From NCBI GenBank assembly GCA_026981865.1, contig JALSIA010000199.1:1-45880 (forward strand): a stretch of DNA of 45,880 nt. Reading direction: 5' to 3'. Under the pieces are notes generated by a model. It did not search any database. It saw nothing but the letters and a program-made list of their open reading frames with translations, and had not been told where the DNA came from. Position numbers and translations under genes: made by a program. The stretch comes from Thermaceae bacterium (GTDB taxonomy: Bacteria > Deinococcota > Deinococci > Deinococcales > Marinithermaceae). Numbering within the stretch: position 1 is the stretch's first letter; each line of letters opens with the position of its first letter. Below, one piece after another: positions 7,059-14,022 of this stretch.

Positions 7059-8529
7059 GCTGGCCTCCCAGTTTTGGATAGAGGTCCCGCAGCCGCCGGT
7101 AGGTTTCCCGGTAGACCCCGTAGCGCTCTTCGTAGACGCGGGACCATTCGGGGTCGGGTTCGGTCGTTCCCGCTACCCGCACGGCTTCCTTGATGCGCGC
7201 GAAGTCCCACGCGCCGCCCACCACGCCCGCGAGGAAGGCGGTGCCGAAGGCGCTGCCGGCTTCGCCTGCGGTCAACCGGTGCACCGGCCGACCCAGGACG
7301 CTTGCGGTGATCTTGCGCCACAGCGGGCTCCTGGCCCCGCCGTCCATGACGTAGAAGCGCTCGATGGCGTGGCCGTGCGCGCGCAGCACCTCGACGTGGT
7401 GGCGGAAGGCGAAGGCCACGCCCTCGAGGATCGCGCGGTAGACGTGGGCCGGACCGTGGTGCAACGTGAGCCCGATCACGGTGCCGCGGGCCTGTGGGTC
7501 GTGGATCGGGGTCTTCTCCCCCAGGAAGTAGGGCAGGAGGACGAGCCCCTCGCTCCCCGCGGGCACCCGCGCCGCCTCGGCGTCGAGATCGGCGTAGGCA
7601 CGGCCGGGGGCGAAGCGGTCGCGGAACCACTTGACCAGCGAGCCCGAGGTGGCCATGCAGCCGTTGATCACGTAACGGCCGGGCACGTCGTGGTGGTCGA
7701 TGAAGAGCTCGGGCAGCGGGGCGAAGCCCGGGGTGACGTAGAGGAAGTCGCCCGCGCCCCCGAACTTGAGCACCGCCTCGCCCTCCTCGAGCAGGCCGGC
7801 GGCCAGCGCGGCGGCGATGTGGTCGGCGCTCCCCGCGGCGAGCGGCGTGCCCGGCGGCAGCGGCAGATCGGCGCCGGCCGCCGTGCCCACGCGCTCGACG
7901 GGGGTGCGTACGGGGCGCAGCACCCCCGCGTCGAGGCCCAGCGGCTCCAGGTACTCGACGAGCCAGCGCCGCTCGCGCACGCTCCAAAGCCCGCTTTCGA
8001 GCGCCCAGTTGGCCTCCAGGTACTCCGGACCGCGCCCGCCCAGGAGCCAGGTCACGTACTCGTAGGAACCGGCGATGCGACGGATCCGCGCGAAGGTCTC
8101 GGGCTCGTGCCGCTGCAGCCAGAGCAGCTTGGGCGGGATCACCTGCGGGTTCCAGGTGGCCCCGGTGCGGCGGAAGAGCTCGTCCTCGGGGAAGCGCGCC
8201 CGGTACCAGGCGATCTCGTCGCCGTGGCGTACGTCGTTCTGCTGGATCGAGGGGCGCAGCACCGCGCCGGCTTCGTCGAGCAGCACCAGCGCCGGCACCA
8301 TCCCCGAGACGGCCACCGCCGCCACCGCGTCCAGCCCCGCCTGCGCCGCCAGCGCCTCGAGCACCGCGCGGGTGCCCCGCCACCAGTCCGCGGGGTCCTC
8401 CTCGGCCCAGCCGGGGCGCGGGCTTTTCAGGTCGTGGGGGTGCGCGGCCTCGGCCACGATCCGGGCTTCCTCGTCGAGCAGCACCGCCTTGACCGCGGTG
8501 GTGCCCACGTCGACGCCCAGCGCCCTCAT
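7051..8529 (-). CDS. FGGY-family carbohydrate kinase (xylulokinase-like)
   Basis: A 492-residue sugar kinase of the FHK superfamily. N-terminal phosphate-binding signature GVDVGTTAVKAVLLDE, followed by the HPHDLKSPRPGWAEEDPADWW stretch usual in xylulokinases, a catalytic Asp in GSADH (adenine/sugar cleft) and the C-terminal MDGGARSPLW adenosine motif. The length is normal (about 480-520). The start chosen is the ATG at 8529, which overlaps the BtpA stop by 4 bases; the frame remains open upstream but only as a shadow of the BtpA gene. It probably phosphorylates a ketose or polyol with ATP. Xylulokinase is the nearest type but the operon has no isomerase. Confidence 0.88.
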   Translation of the reverse strand: MRALGVDVGTTAVKAVLLDEEARIVAEAAHPHDLKSPRPGWAEEDPADWWRGTRAVLEALAAQAGLDAVAAVAVSGMVPALVLLDEAGAVLRPSIQQNDVRHGDEIAWYRARFPEDELFRRTGATWNPQVIPPKLLWLQRHEPETFARIRRIAGSYEYVTWLLGGRGPEYLEANWALESGLWSVRERRWLVEYLEPLGLDAGVLRPVRTPVERVGTAAGADLPLPPGTPLAAGSADHIAAALAAGLLEEGEAVLKFGGAGDFLYVTPGFAPLPELFIDHHDVPGRYVINGCMATSGSLVKWFRDRFAPGRAYADLDAEAARVPAGSEGLVLLPYFLGEKTPIHDPQARGTVIGLTLHHGPAHVYRAILEGVAFAFRHHVEVLRAHGHAIERFYVMDGGARSPLWRKITASVLGRPVHRLTAGEAGSAFGTAFLAGVVGGAWDFARIKEAVRVAGTTEPDPEWSRVYEERYGVYRETYRRLRDLYPKLGGQHA

Positions 8530-9344
8530 TCCCCGCGCGCCTCCCGAGCCCGTTCCATGAAGGCCCGCGCCCGCTCGGGGTCCACGGGGTTGAAGGTCTT
8601 CCCGTCCTCCTTCAGCGCGGTGCCCACGATGCAGCCGTCGGCGATCCGCAGCACCTCGGCGACGTTGGCGTGGTCGACCCCGGTGTTGGCCAGCACCGGT
8701 ACGTCCTTCACCGCCCCTTTTACCGCGGCGAGGTGATCGAGCGGCGCCGGTTCCCCGGTCATGGGGCCGGAGACGAGCACGGCGTCGGCGAGGCTCGAGA
8801 AGACGGCGCTGCGCGCCCGCTCCGGCAGGCCGCGTGCGTCGAGGGAGGCGGCGAACTCGGCGGAGACGTTGTAGAGCAGGAAGAGGTCGCCGCGGGCGAG
8901 CCGGCGCTGGTAGCGCCGGGCCTCGGCGGCGCGCCCCGGCCACAGCCCCATGTCCGACCCGTAAAGGCCGGTGAAGATCTCCCGCGCGAAGACGGCTCCG
9001 GTGGCCGCGGCCACGGCGAGCGTCATCTTCGGGTCCCAAAGCACGTCCACGCCGAAGGGGAGCCGAAGTTCGTCCTTGAGCCGGCCCACCACGTAGGCCA
9101 TGGCCGCGGCGCTGGCGGGGTCGACCTCGAGCTCGTAGGGCCGGTCGTTCTCGTTGCCGAACATCACCGCATCCACGCCGGCCTGCTGGAGCGCGCGCAG
9201 GTCGGCGCGCGCGGCCTCCACCACCGCGTCCATGCCCCCCGCCGCGTCGAACAGGGGCGTGCCCGGCAGCGCCCGCAGGTGCACCATGGCGACGACCGGG
9301 CGCCTCACCCGAAAGATGGCCTGAAAACGTTCGAACGCCTGCAT
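8526..9344 (-). CDS. BtpA/SgcQ-family TIM-barrel protein
   Basis: A 272-residue protein of the BtpA/SgcQ family. Recognisable stretches: MVHLRALPGTPLF near the N-terminus, GVDAVMFGNENDRPY, FGVDVLWDPK, ALKEDGKTFNPVDPERARAFM at the C-terminus. BtpA was named for a cyanobacterial photosystem I phenotype, and SgcQ belongs to an uncharacterised E. coli sugar operon, so the biochemical activity of the family is unsettled; the fold resembles phosphate-binding TIM barrels. Sitting between a DeoR repressor and a sugar kinase, it is more likely an aldolase- or epimerase-like catabolic enzyme here than a photosystem factor. The neighbouring stops and starts overlap by 4 bases or lie 16 bases apart. Confidence 0.85.
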   Translation of the reverse strand: MQAFERFQAIFRVRRPVVAMVHLRALPGTPLFDAAGGMDAVVEAARADLRALQQAGVDAVMFGNENDRPYELEVDPASAAAMAYVVGRLKDELRLPFGVDVLWDPKMTLAVAAATGAVFAREIFTGLYGSDMGLWPGRAAEARRYQRRLARGDLFLLYNVSAEFAASLDARGLPERARSAVFSSLADAVLVSGPMTGEPAPLDHLAAVKGAVKDVPVLANTGVDHANVAEVLRIADGCIVGTALKEDGKTFNPVDPERARAFMERAREARGE

Positions 9345-9360
9345 CTCGATACCGCCCTTT

Positions 9361-10116
9361 CTAGACCAGCTCGAGGAAACCTACCTTCTCCTGCAACTCC
9401 GGAAGCTCGGCCTCGATCCCGCGCTCGCTAACGACGCCGTCCAATGCCTCGAGCGGCAGCACCCGCGCCAGCGCCCGCCGCCCGAACTTGCTGCGGTCGG
9501 CCAGCAGGTAGGTTTTCGCCGCCGCGGCCGCCGCGGCCTGCTTGACCGCGGCCTCCTCGAAGGTGGCGTTGCTCACCGCCTCCCCGTCCACCGCGTCCGC
9601 CCCCATGAAGAACCCGTCCGCGTGCACGTCCGCCAGCCCCCGCTCGGCCCAGGGGCCGACCAGGCTGAAGAGGCCGTTGCGCACCCGCCCGCCGATCAGC
9701 CAGACCTCGGCGCGGCCGCGCGCCAGGGCGTCGGCGACCCTGAGGTCCAGGGCCAGTGCGGTGATGCGGCGCTCGCGCAGGATCCGCGCCAGCGCCAGCA
9801 GGGTCGTGCCCGAGTCGAGGATCACCGTGGCCCCGTCGCGCACCCGCCGGCTGGCGGCGAGGGCGATGCGCGCCTTCGCCCGCACCCGGGCGCGCGCCTT
9901 CAGCTCGTAAGGGGGTTCGACCGCAGGGCCCGGTTGCAACGGCAGCGCGCCGCCGTGCACCCGCTTCAGGCGCCCCTGGCGCTCGAGCTCGGCGAGATCG
10001 CGGCGGACCGTGGCCTCCGAGGCGCCCAGCCTCTGCGACAGCTCCGCGGTGCGCAGGCCGCCTTCGGCCTGCAACAGTTCCAGGAGTTTCTGCCTTCGCG
10101 CGTGCCCCAGGGTCAT
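9361..10116 (-). CDS. DeoR/GlpR-family transcriptional repressor
   Basis: A 251-residue regulator. N-terminal winged HTH (residues 5-55: RRQKLLELLQAEGG, then TAELSQRLGASEATVRRDL and the wing GRLKRVHGG) and a C-terminal DeoRC sugar-phosphate-sensing domain (residues 75-235) with DSGTTLLALA and VSNATFEEAAVK. These proteins repress the operon they lead and are released by a phosphorylated sugar intermediate. It is the first gene of the four-gene operon and is preceded by a -10-like TAGACT and an inverted repeat. The inducer would then be a product of the downstream kinase or of the BtpA-family enzyme. Confidence 0.92.
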   Translation of the reverse strand: MTLGHARRQKLLELLQAEGGLRTAELSQRLGASEATVRRDLAELERQGRLKRVHGGALPLQPGPAVEPPYELKARARVRAKARIALAASRRVRDGATVILDSGTTLLALARILRERRITALALDLRVADALARGRAEVWLIGGRVRNGLFSLVGPWAERGLADVHADGFFMGADAVDGEAVSNATFEEAAVKQAAAAAAAKTYLLADRSKFGRRALARVLPLEALDGVVSERGIEAELPELQEKVGFLELV

Positions 10117-10131
10117 GATCGGTTCTGCCCT

Positions 10132-10173
10132 AGTCTACCCGAAGATGATCGAAGGTGCGCGAAACTGCGCACC
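10132..10173 (-). promoter_or_regulatory. Promoter and candidate operator of the deoR operon
   Basis: Minus-strand -10 TAGACT at 10137-10132. A perfect inverted repeat GGTGCGC-gaaact-GCGCACC (10154-10173) covers the -35 region, and ATGATCG occurs twice (from 10115 and 10145). The repeat is a reasonable autoregulatory DeoR operator. It could also be the first hairpin of a plus-strand RNA ending at the terminator at 10219-10247. Confidence 0.45.
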
Positions 10174-10218
10174 GTACCTCCGGGGAGCCGGGTCGCGGGC
10201 GGGACCCCCAGGCCACGC

Positions 10219-10247
10219 TCCGTCCGGCCCGGGGACGGATTTTTCTT
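10219..10247 (+). terminator. Intrinsic terminator on the plus strand with no gene before it
   Basis: Stem TCCGTCC (10219-10225) / GGACGGA (10233-10239), 7-nt loop, tail TTTTTCTT. There is no plus-strand CDS upstream; it either ends a small RNA (see finding) or shields the tRNA promoter that overlaps its tail. Confidence 0.55.
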
Positions 10248-10274
10248 GACAAACGCCGGTACGGGCCTCAAGAT
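10246..10274 (+). promoter_or_regulatory. Promoter for the two tRNA-Ser genes
   Basis: Consensus -35 TTGACA (10246-10251), 17-bp spacer, weaker -10 CAAGAT (10269-10274). Transcription would start about 8-10 bases before the first tRNA. Confidence 0.55.
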
Positions 10275-10289
10275 AAGCTATGCGGCCAG

Positions 10290-10380
10290 GGAGGGTTGGC
10301 CGAGCGGTTGAAGGCGGCGGTCTTGAAAACCGCTGTGGGCCTCGCGCCCACCGGGGGTTCGAATCCCTCACCCTCCGCCA
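10290..10380 (+). tRNA. tRNA-Ser (anticodon UGA)
   Basis: Acceptor stem GGAGGGT (10290-10296) pairs with ACCCTCC (10370-10376), discriminator G10377, and CCA is encoded (10378-10380). The anticodon stem GCGGT/ACCGC encloses CTTGAAA, giving anticodon TGA (10324-10326). The long variable arm (TGTGGGC..GCCCAC) is the class II feature of tRNA-Ser. TPsiC arm with GGTTCGAATCC. Confidence 0.97.
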
Positions 10381-10391
10381 AAACGCAGCGT

Positions 10392-10483
<92 letters not shown>

Positions 10484-10517
10484 GACCGCCCCCGCCGCGC
10501 GCGGGGGCTTCGCATGG

Positions 10518-10543
10518 GCCCGGCGCGGCGCCGGGCTATTTTT
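10518..10543 (+). terminator. Terminator of the tRNA-Ser unit
   Basis: Stem GCCCGGCG (10518-10525) / CGCCGGGC (10529-10536) with a 3-nt loop, then TATTTTT. A second GC hairpin without T-tract precedes it (10488-10508). The stem end overlaps the stop codon of the convergent S4-domain gene. Confidence 0.75.
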
Positions 10544-11201
10544 CGGCGGCGAGCTCGACCTTGTAGTTGCCGCGGGTGGTGCGTCCGACGACGCGCAGCA
10601 GCGTGACCTGCCCCAGCCCCTCGGCGATCAGGGTGTCGCCCTCGCGCACCTCGTCCTTGGCGCCGGCCACGCGGCCGCGAAGCCGCACCTTGCCCGCCTT
10701 CACCCCCTTGGCGAAGTAGCTGCGGCTTACACCGAAGCCCTTGGCCCCCACCACGTCCACCCGCAGCGAGGGGACGACCAGGGTGCGGGTCTTGCGGCGG
10801 GGGCGGGGACGGATCCCTTCGGGCGGGTCGGTGGCGTCGAGCCCGGCCCCGGCGAGGCGCGCCCTCGCGGCGCGGGTGGCCGCGAAGAGGACGCCTTCGG
10901 GCGTGAGGCGCACGTCGCCCAGCTCGTCCGCGTCCAGCGCCCGGCGCAGCCGCGCGGCGGTGCGCTCGGGGTCCTCGGCGGCCAGCCAGCCCACCCAGAC
11001 CGGGTCCGCCACCTCGGGTACCTCGGGCGGGTGCAGCACCCCAAGCCGCCGCTCGGCGGCGGGCAGGCCGCCGAACCAGACGAGGCCCAGCCCCGCGCGC
11101 GCGGCCAGGGTGCGCAGCGCCTCCTGGGCTTCGGGGTCCAGGAAGCCGCTCGCCACCACCCGACCGCCGCGGGCCTTCCCCACCAAGTCGTCCGGTTTCA
11201 C
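10536..11201 (-). CDS. S4-domain RNA-binding protein (YlmH-like)
   Basis: A 221-residue protein with a C-terminal S4 RNA-binding domain (residues about 148-205: GVSRSYFAKGVKAGKVRLRGRV, then KDEVREGDTLIAEGLGQV) and an N-terminal part with the layout of YlmH-type proteins. YlmH homologues bind ribosomal or tRNA-containing complexes, and the gene is often near cell-division genes, which is not the case here. Its stop lies under the tRNA terminator hairpin. The upstream gene on the same strand is the damaged methyltransferase, 4 bases away, so the two form one transcription unit. Confidence 0.8.
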   Translation of the reverse strand: MKPDDLVGKARGGRVVASGFLDPEAQEALRTLAARAGLGLVWFGGLPAAERRLGVLHPPEVPEVADPVWVGWLAAEDPERTAARLRRALDADELGDVRLTPEGVLFAATRAARARLAGAGLDATDPPEGIRPRPRRKTRTLVVPSLRVDVVGAKGFGVSRSYFAKGVKAGKVRLRGRVAGAKDEVREGDTLIAEGLGQVTLLRVVGRTTRGNYKVELAAEK

Positions 11202-11205
11202 GCCC

Positions 11206-11909
11206 CTAGCTTACCCGCCGCGCGGTCCAGACCATGACGGGCCGGTCCGCGTCGAAGGGCTCGCCCTGAAAGCCGCCCGCGAGCCGGCCGGAAAGGCCCG
11301 CGGCCCGAAGCCAGCGCTCGACCTCGTAGCGGGTGAAGTAGCGCTGGTCGAGGGTGCGGTGGCTCCGGCGCAGCCCGCCGTTCGGGTTCGTCTCGTCCAG
11401 CAGGTAGTGGGTCCGCAGCCGCTGCGCCGCCGGCTCGTGCTCCTGGCGGTAGTACACCTCGGCCGCGCCGTAGCGGCCCTCGAGCCGCAGCGCCCCGTCG
11501 GCCCGGATCAGGAGCGGGTTGTAGAGGTCGAAGGCGAAGACCCCCCGGCCTCCAGGTGGCGGACCACGCAGGCGAGCGCGGCGTCCTGGTCGGACAGGGT
11601 GTAAAGGTGCATCAGGGCGTTGAAGGGGGCAAGGACGAGCGGGAAGCGGCGGCCCAGCTCGAAGGCGCGCATGTCGCCCGCGACCCAGTGCACCGGCAGG
11701 CCGCGGGTCGCCACCTCGCCGCGGCGGCGCATGGCGGCGCTGGGCTCGAGCGCCCAGACCTCGGCCCCGCGCCGCGCCAGGTAGGCGGCCACCCGCCCCT
11801 GCCCCGCGCCCAGCTCGAGCACCGGCCCGCCGTGGCGCTCGGCCAGGCGGGCGCACCCGTCCAGGTCGTCGGTGTAGTTTTCGTACTGGAGGGCGTAGAG
11901 GTCGGCCAG
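11206..11909 (-). pseudogene. SAM-dependent methyltransferase, frameshifted and without a normal start
   Basis: Two reading frames together make one class I methyltransferase. The upstream frame gives ADLYALQYENYTDDL, then motif I VLELGAGQGRVAAYLA and acidic motif ALEPSAAM, up to VVRHLEAGG; the downstream frame continues VFAFDLYNPLL and ends at 11206. The break falls in a run of six G on the minus strand (11544-11549); seven would restore one frame. In addition the upstream frame has a TAG at 11931-11933 and no ATG, GTG or TTG before motif I; CTG at 11909 is the only early candidate. Either it is a real pseudogene, or sequencing errors in GC runs, or slippage on the G-run. The substrate is unknown. 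Confidence 0.75.
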
Positions 11910-11939
11910 CGCGTCGCACGCCCGCCCCGCCTACCGCGC

Positions 11940-11971
11940 TATCCTGGAGGGGGAAAGGCGAGAAAGGAGGT
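11940..11971 (+). promoter_or_regulatory. -10 TATCCT and strong RBS for the KaiC/RadA-like gene
   Basis: TATCCT (11940-11945) and AAAGGAGG (11963-11970), 8 bases before the GTG at 11979. This settles the start and gives a leader of about 27 nt. Confidence 0.6.
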
Positions 11972-11978
11972 GAGGCGC

Positions 11979-12845
11979 GTGATCGGTTCGCCCAAACCGG
12001 TGCTCGAGAGCATCCTCGGCGCGGCCGACCTGGCCCAGAAGGTTCCCCAGATCGAGGGGGTGCCCAGCGGCGTGGAGGGGCTGGACGAACTCTTCTACAC
12101 CGTCGTTCGGGAACGCGGCCGGCCGGTGGTGAAGCCCCTCGGGGGCCTGCCGCGGCGGGCGGCGGTGCACGTGACCGGTACTTCGGACACCGGCAAGAGC
12201 CTCTTCGCCGAACAGTACGCCCTGGCCCAGGCGGCGCGCGGCGAGGGGGTGGTCTTCGTGACCGTGGAGACCCCGGCCCCCTTCGTGGACGCGGGGCTCG
12301 AGCAGCGGCGGCTGGCCATGGGGCTCGCACGCGAGGTGCTCGAGGGCGTTACCCTGGTGGACGCCGCCAGCCACGGGGTGCTGCGCGAGGACCTGCCCAC
12401 CCTCTTCGCCACCCTCGACGCCGCCTTCGAGGCCACCGGGGCGCGCCACCTGGTCGTGGACTCGCTTACCGGCCTCTACGAGGCGCGCGAGATGACGGCG
12501 CGGCTGATCGTGCGCAAGGTCTACCTCTACGCCAAGGAAAAAGACGTGACCGCGGTCTTCACCTCGCAGAAGCGCTCGAGCCACGAGGAGCTCTCCGCCG
12601 AGGCCGCCGGGGGCTACGCGGTGAGCCACATCCTCGACGCCACCGTCGTGCTCGCCAAGCGGTTGGTGATGACCCAGGCGCAAAGCAAGCTCTGGGGCGT
12701 CCCCCTGGGCGAGGTCGTGCGCTTCTTGCGCATCGACGGCTGCCGCCTCAGCGGCCACGACAGCAAAACCCACCACCTCGAGCTGCTGCCCGAGGGCCTC
12801 TTGCGGGTGGGCCCGCCGATCGGCGCCTCCTCATCCGAGGCCTGA
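11979..12845 (+). CDS. KaiC/RadA-like RecA-superfamily ATPase
   Basis: A 288-residue RecA-fold protein from a GTG start with a good ribosome site. It has GVPSGVEGLDELFY near the N-terminus (the KaiC/RadA entry strand), Walker A GTSDTGKS (residues 67-74), a catalytic-Glu-like segment VTVETPAPF, Walker B HLVVDSLTG, and VFTSQKRSSHEE downstream. It lacks the second KaiC domain, the zinc finger of RadA/Sms and the Lon-like domain. Single-domain KaiC-like ATPases are common in archaea and thermophilic bacteria, with signalling or regulatory roles that are mostly untested. It stands between the damaged methyltransferase (divergent) and the O-antigen-ligase-like gene. Confidence 0.8.
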   Translation: MIGSPKPVLESILGAADLAQKVPQIEGVPSGVEGLDELFYTVVRERGRPVVKPLGGLPRRAAVHVTGTSDTGKSLFAEQYALAQAARGEGVVFVTVETPAPFVDAGLEQRRLAMGLAREVLEGVTLVDAASHGVLREDLPTLFATLDAAFEATGARHLVVDSLTGLYEAREMTARLIVRKVYLYAKEKDVTAVFTSQKRSSHEELSAEAAGGYAVSHILDATVVLAKRLVMTQAQSKLWGVPLGEVVRFLRIDGCRLSGHDSKTHHLELLPEGLLRVGPPIGASSSEA

Positions 12846-12846
12846 G

Positions 12847-12852
12847 TAGAAT
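12847..12852 (+). promoter_or_regulatory. -10 box TAGAAT for a leaderless mRNA
   Basis: TAGAAT directly after the preceding stop codon and 6 nt before the GTG at 12859, the same spacing as before chdC. It gives the ligase-like gene its own promoter. Confidence 0.6.
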
Positions 12853-12858
12853 GGCGCC

Positions 12859-14022
12859 GTGCGCCCCCGTCTCGCCTGGCTGATCGCTCTCGTCCCCGTC
12901 TTCCCGCCGCTCTACCTGGCGGCCTTTGCCGCGCTGCGCTACTGGCGGGCGCTGGGCCCGCTGGCGCGCGGGGCGGCGCTCGTCTACCTGGGCAGCCAGC
13001 TCGCCGCGGCGCTGCTCGCCCCCGATCCGCTCGTCTCGCTGGCGCTGGCGCTCGTGCGGGGGCTGTTCGTGGTGGCGTTGCTGCTCGCCGGGGTGCGCCT
13101 CGCCGACCCGCGCTGGCTGCACTACCTGCTGGTGGGCCTGACGGTCGTCTACCTGCTCGCCTTTTGGACCAGCCTCGACGCCTTCGGCGCGCAGTTTTTG
13201 GCGCGTCGGCTCGTCCACCCCTACTACACCACCGTTTCGATCGGCCTGGCCGGGGCGGTGGGGGTGCTGCTGGCCCTCGACGGGCGGGCGCGCTGGTGGT
13301 GGAAGCTGCCCGTGGCCGCGCTGGCGCTCGCGGCGCTGGCGTTCTCGGGGAGCCGGGGGGCGCTGGCGGTGCTGGTGGTGGGGGTGCTCGCGGCCGCCGC
13401 GGTGCGCGACCGGCGCTACCTCTGGGGGCTGGGGGCCGCCGGGGGGCTTGCGGGGCTCGGGTACTTCCTTCTCGCCTCCGGCGAGCGGGTGACCGCGCTG
13501 ACGCGGCTCTTCTCGCTCAATCCCAACGGCCGCGACGTGATTTGGGAGCGGGCCTATGCGGCCTTCGCCCAGCACCCTTGGGGCGGGGTGGGCCCCTACC
13601 AGTTGGGGCCCTGGCTGGTCGACCTCTACAAGCAGGGCTGCAACCTCTGGGTCGGGGCCCACTACCTGGGGCTGGGCTGCCCCGACTGGCTCGAGCCCTT
13701 CTACGGCGCCTGGCTGATCGCCCACAACCTGCTGCTGCACGCCCTGGGCGAGACCGGCGTGGTGGGCACGCTGGGCTTTTTGGCCCTGCTGGCGCTGGTG
13801 GGCTACGCCGCGGTGCGCTCGCGCGAACCGCTGCTGGCCGCGATCTTCTTCGGGTACCTGGCCATGAGCCTGGTCGACAACCCCATGGCCGTGCCCAGCC
13901 TGCACCTGGCCGAGGTGTTCTGGGTGGCCGGGGGGATGGCGTTGGCGAAGGCGGGGTTAGCCGTAGCGCTCGAGCAGGGTGGCGCGGTCGATGTAGACGA
14001 GCGTCGGGTGCACCCGCCGTAG
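12859..14022 (+). CDS. O-antigen ligase / polymerase-like membrane protein (Wzy/WaaL type)
   Basis: A 387-residue polytopic membrane protein with about 10-12 hydrophobic segments. The central part has the family signature: FSGSRGALAVLVVG, then a large external loop between TMs (LFSLNPNGRDVIWERAYAAFAQHPWGGVG) and HNLLLHALGETGVVG. This pattern is that of the Wzy_C/O-antigen ligase family, which joins or polymerises lipid-linked glycans outside the inner membrane. It stands opposite an operon making other envelope glycans, with which it overlaps at its 3' end by 66 bases. The start is a leaderless GTG. Confidence 0.82.
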   Translation: MRPRLAWLIALVPVFPPLYLAAFAALRYWRALGPLARGAALVYLGSQLAAALLAPDPLVSLALALVRGLFVVALLLAGVRLADPRWLHYLLVGLTVVYLLAFWTSLDAFGAQFLARRLVHPYYTTVSIGLAGAVGVLLALDGRARWWWKLPVAALALAALAFSGSRGALAVLVVGVLAAAAVRDRRYLWGLGAAGGLAGLGYFLLASGERVTALTRLFSLNPNGRDVIWERAYAAFAQHPWGGVGPYQLGPWLVDLYKQGCNLWVGAHYLGLGCPDWLEPFYGAWLIAHNLLLHALGETGVVGTLGFLALLALVGYAAVRSREPLLAAIFFGYLAMSLVDNPMAVPSLHLAEVFWVAGGMALAKAGLAVALEQGGAVDVDERRVHPP

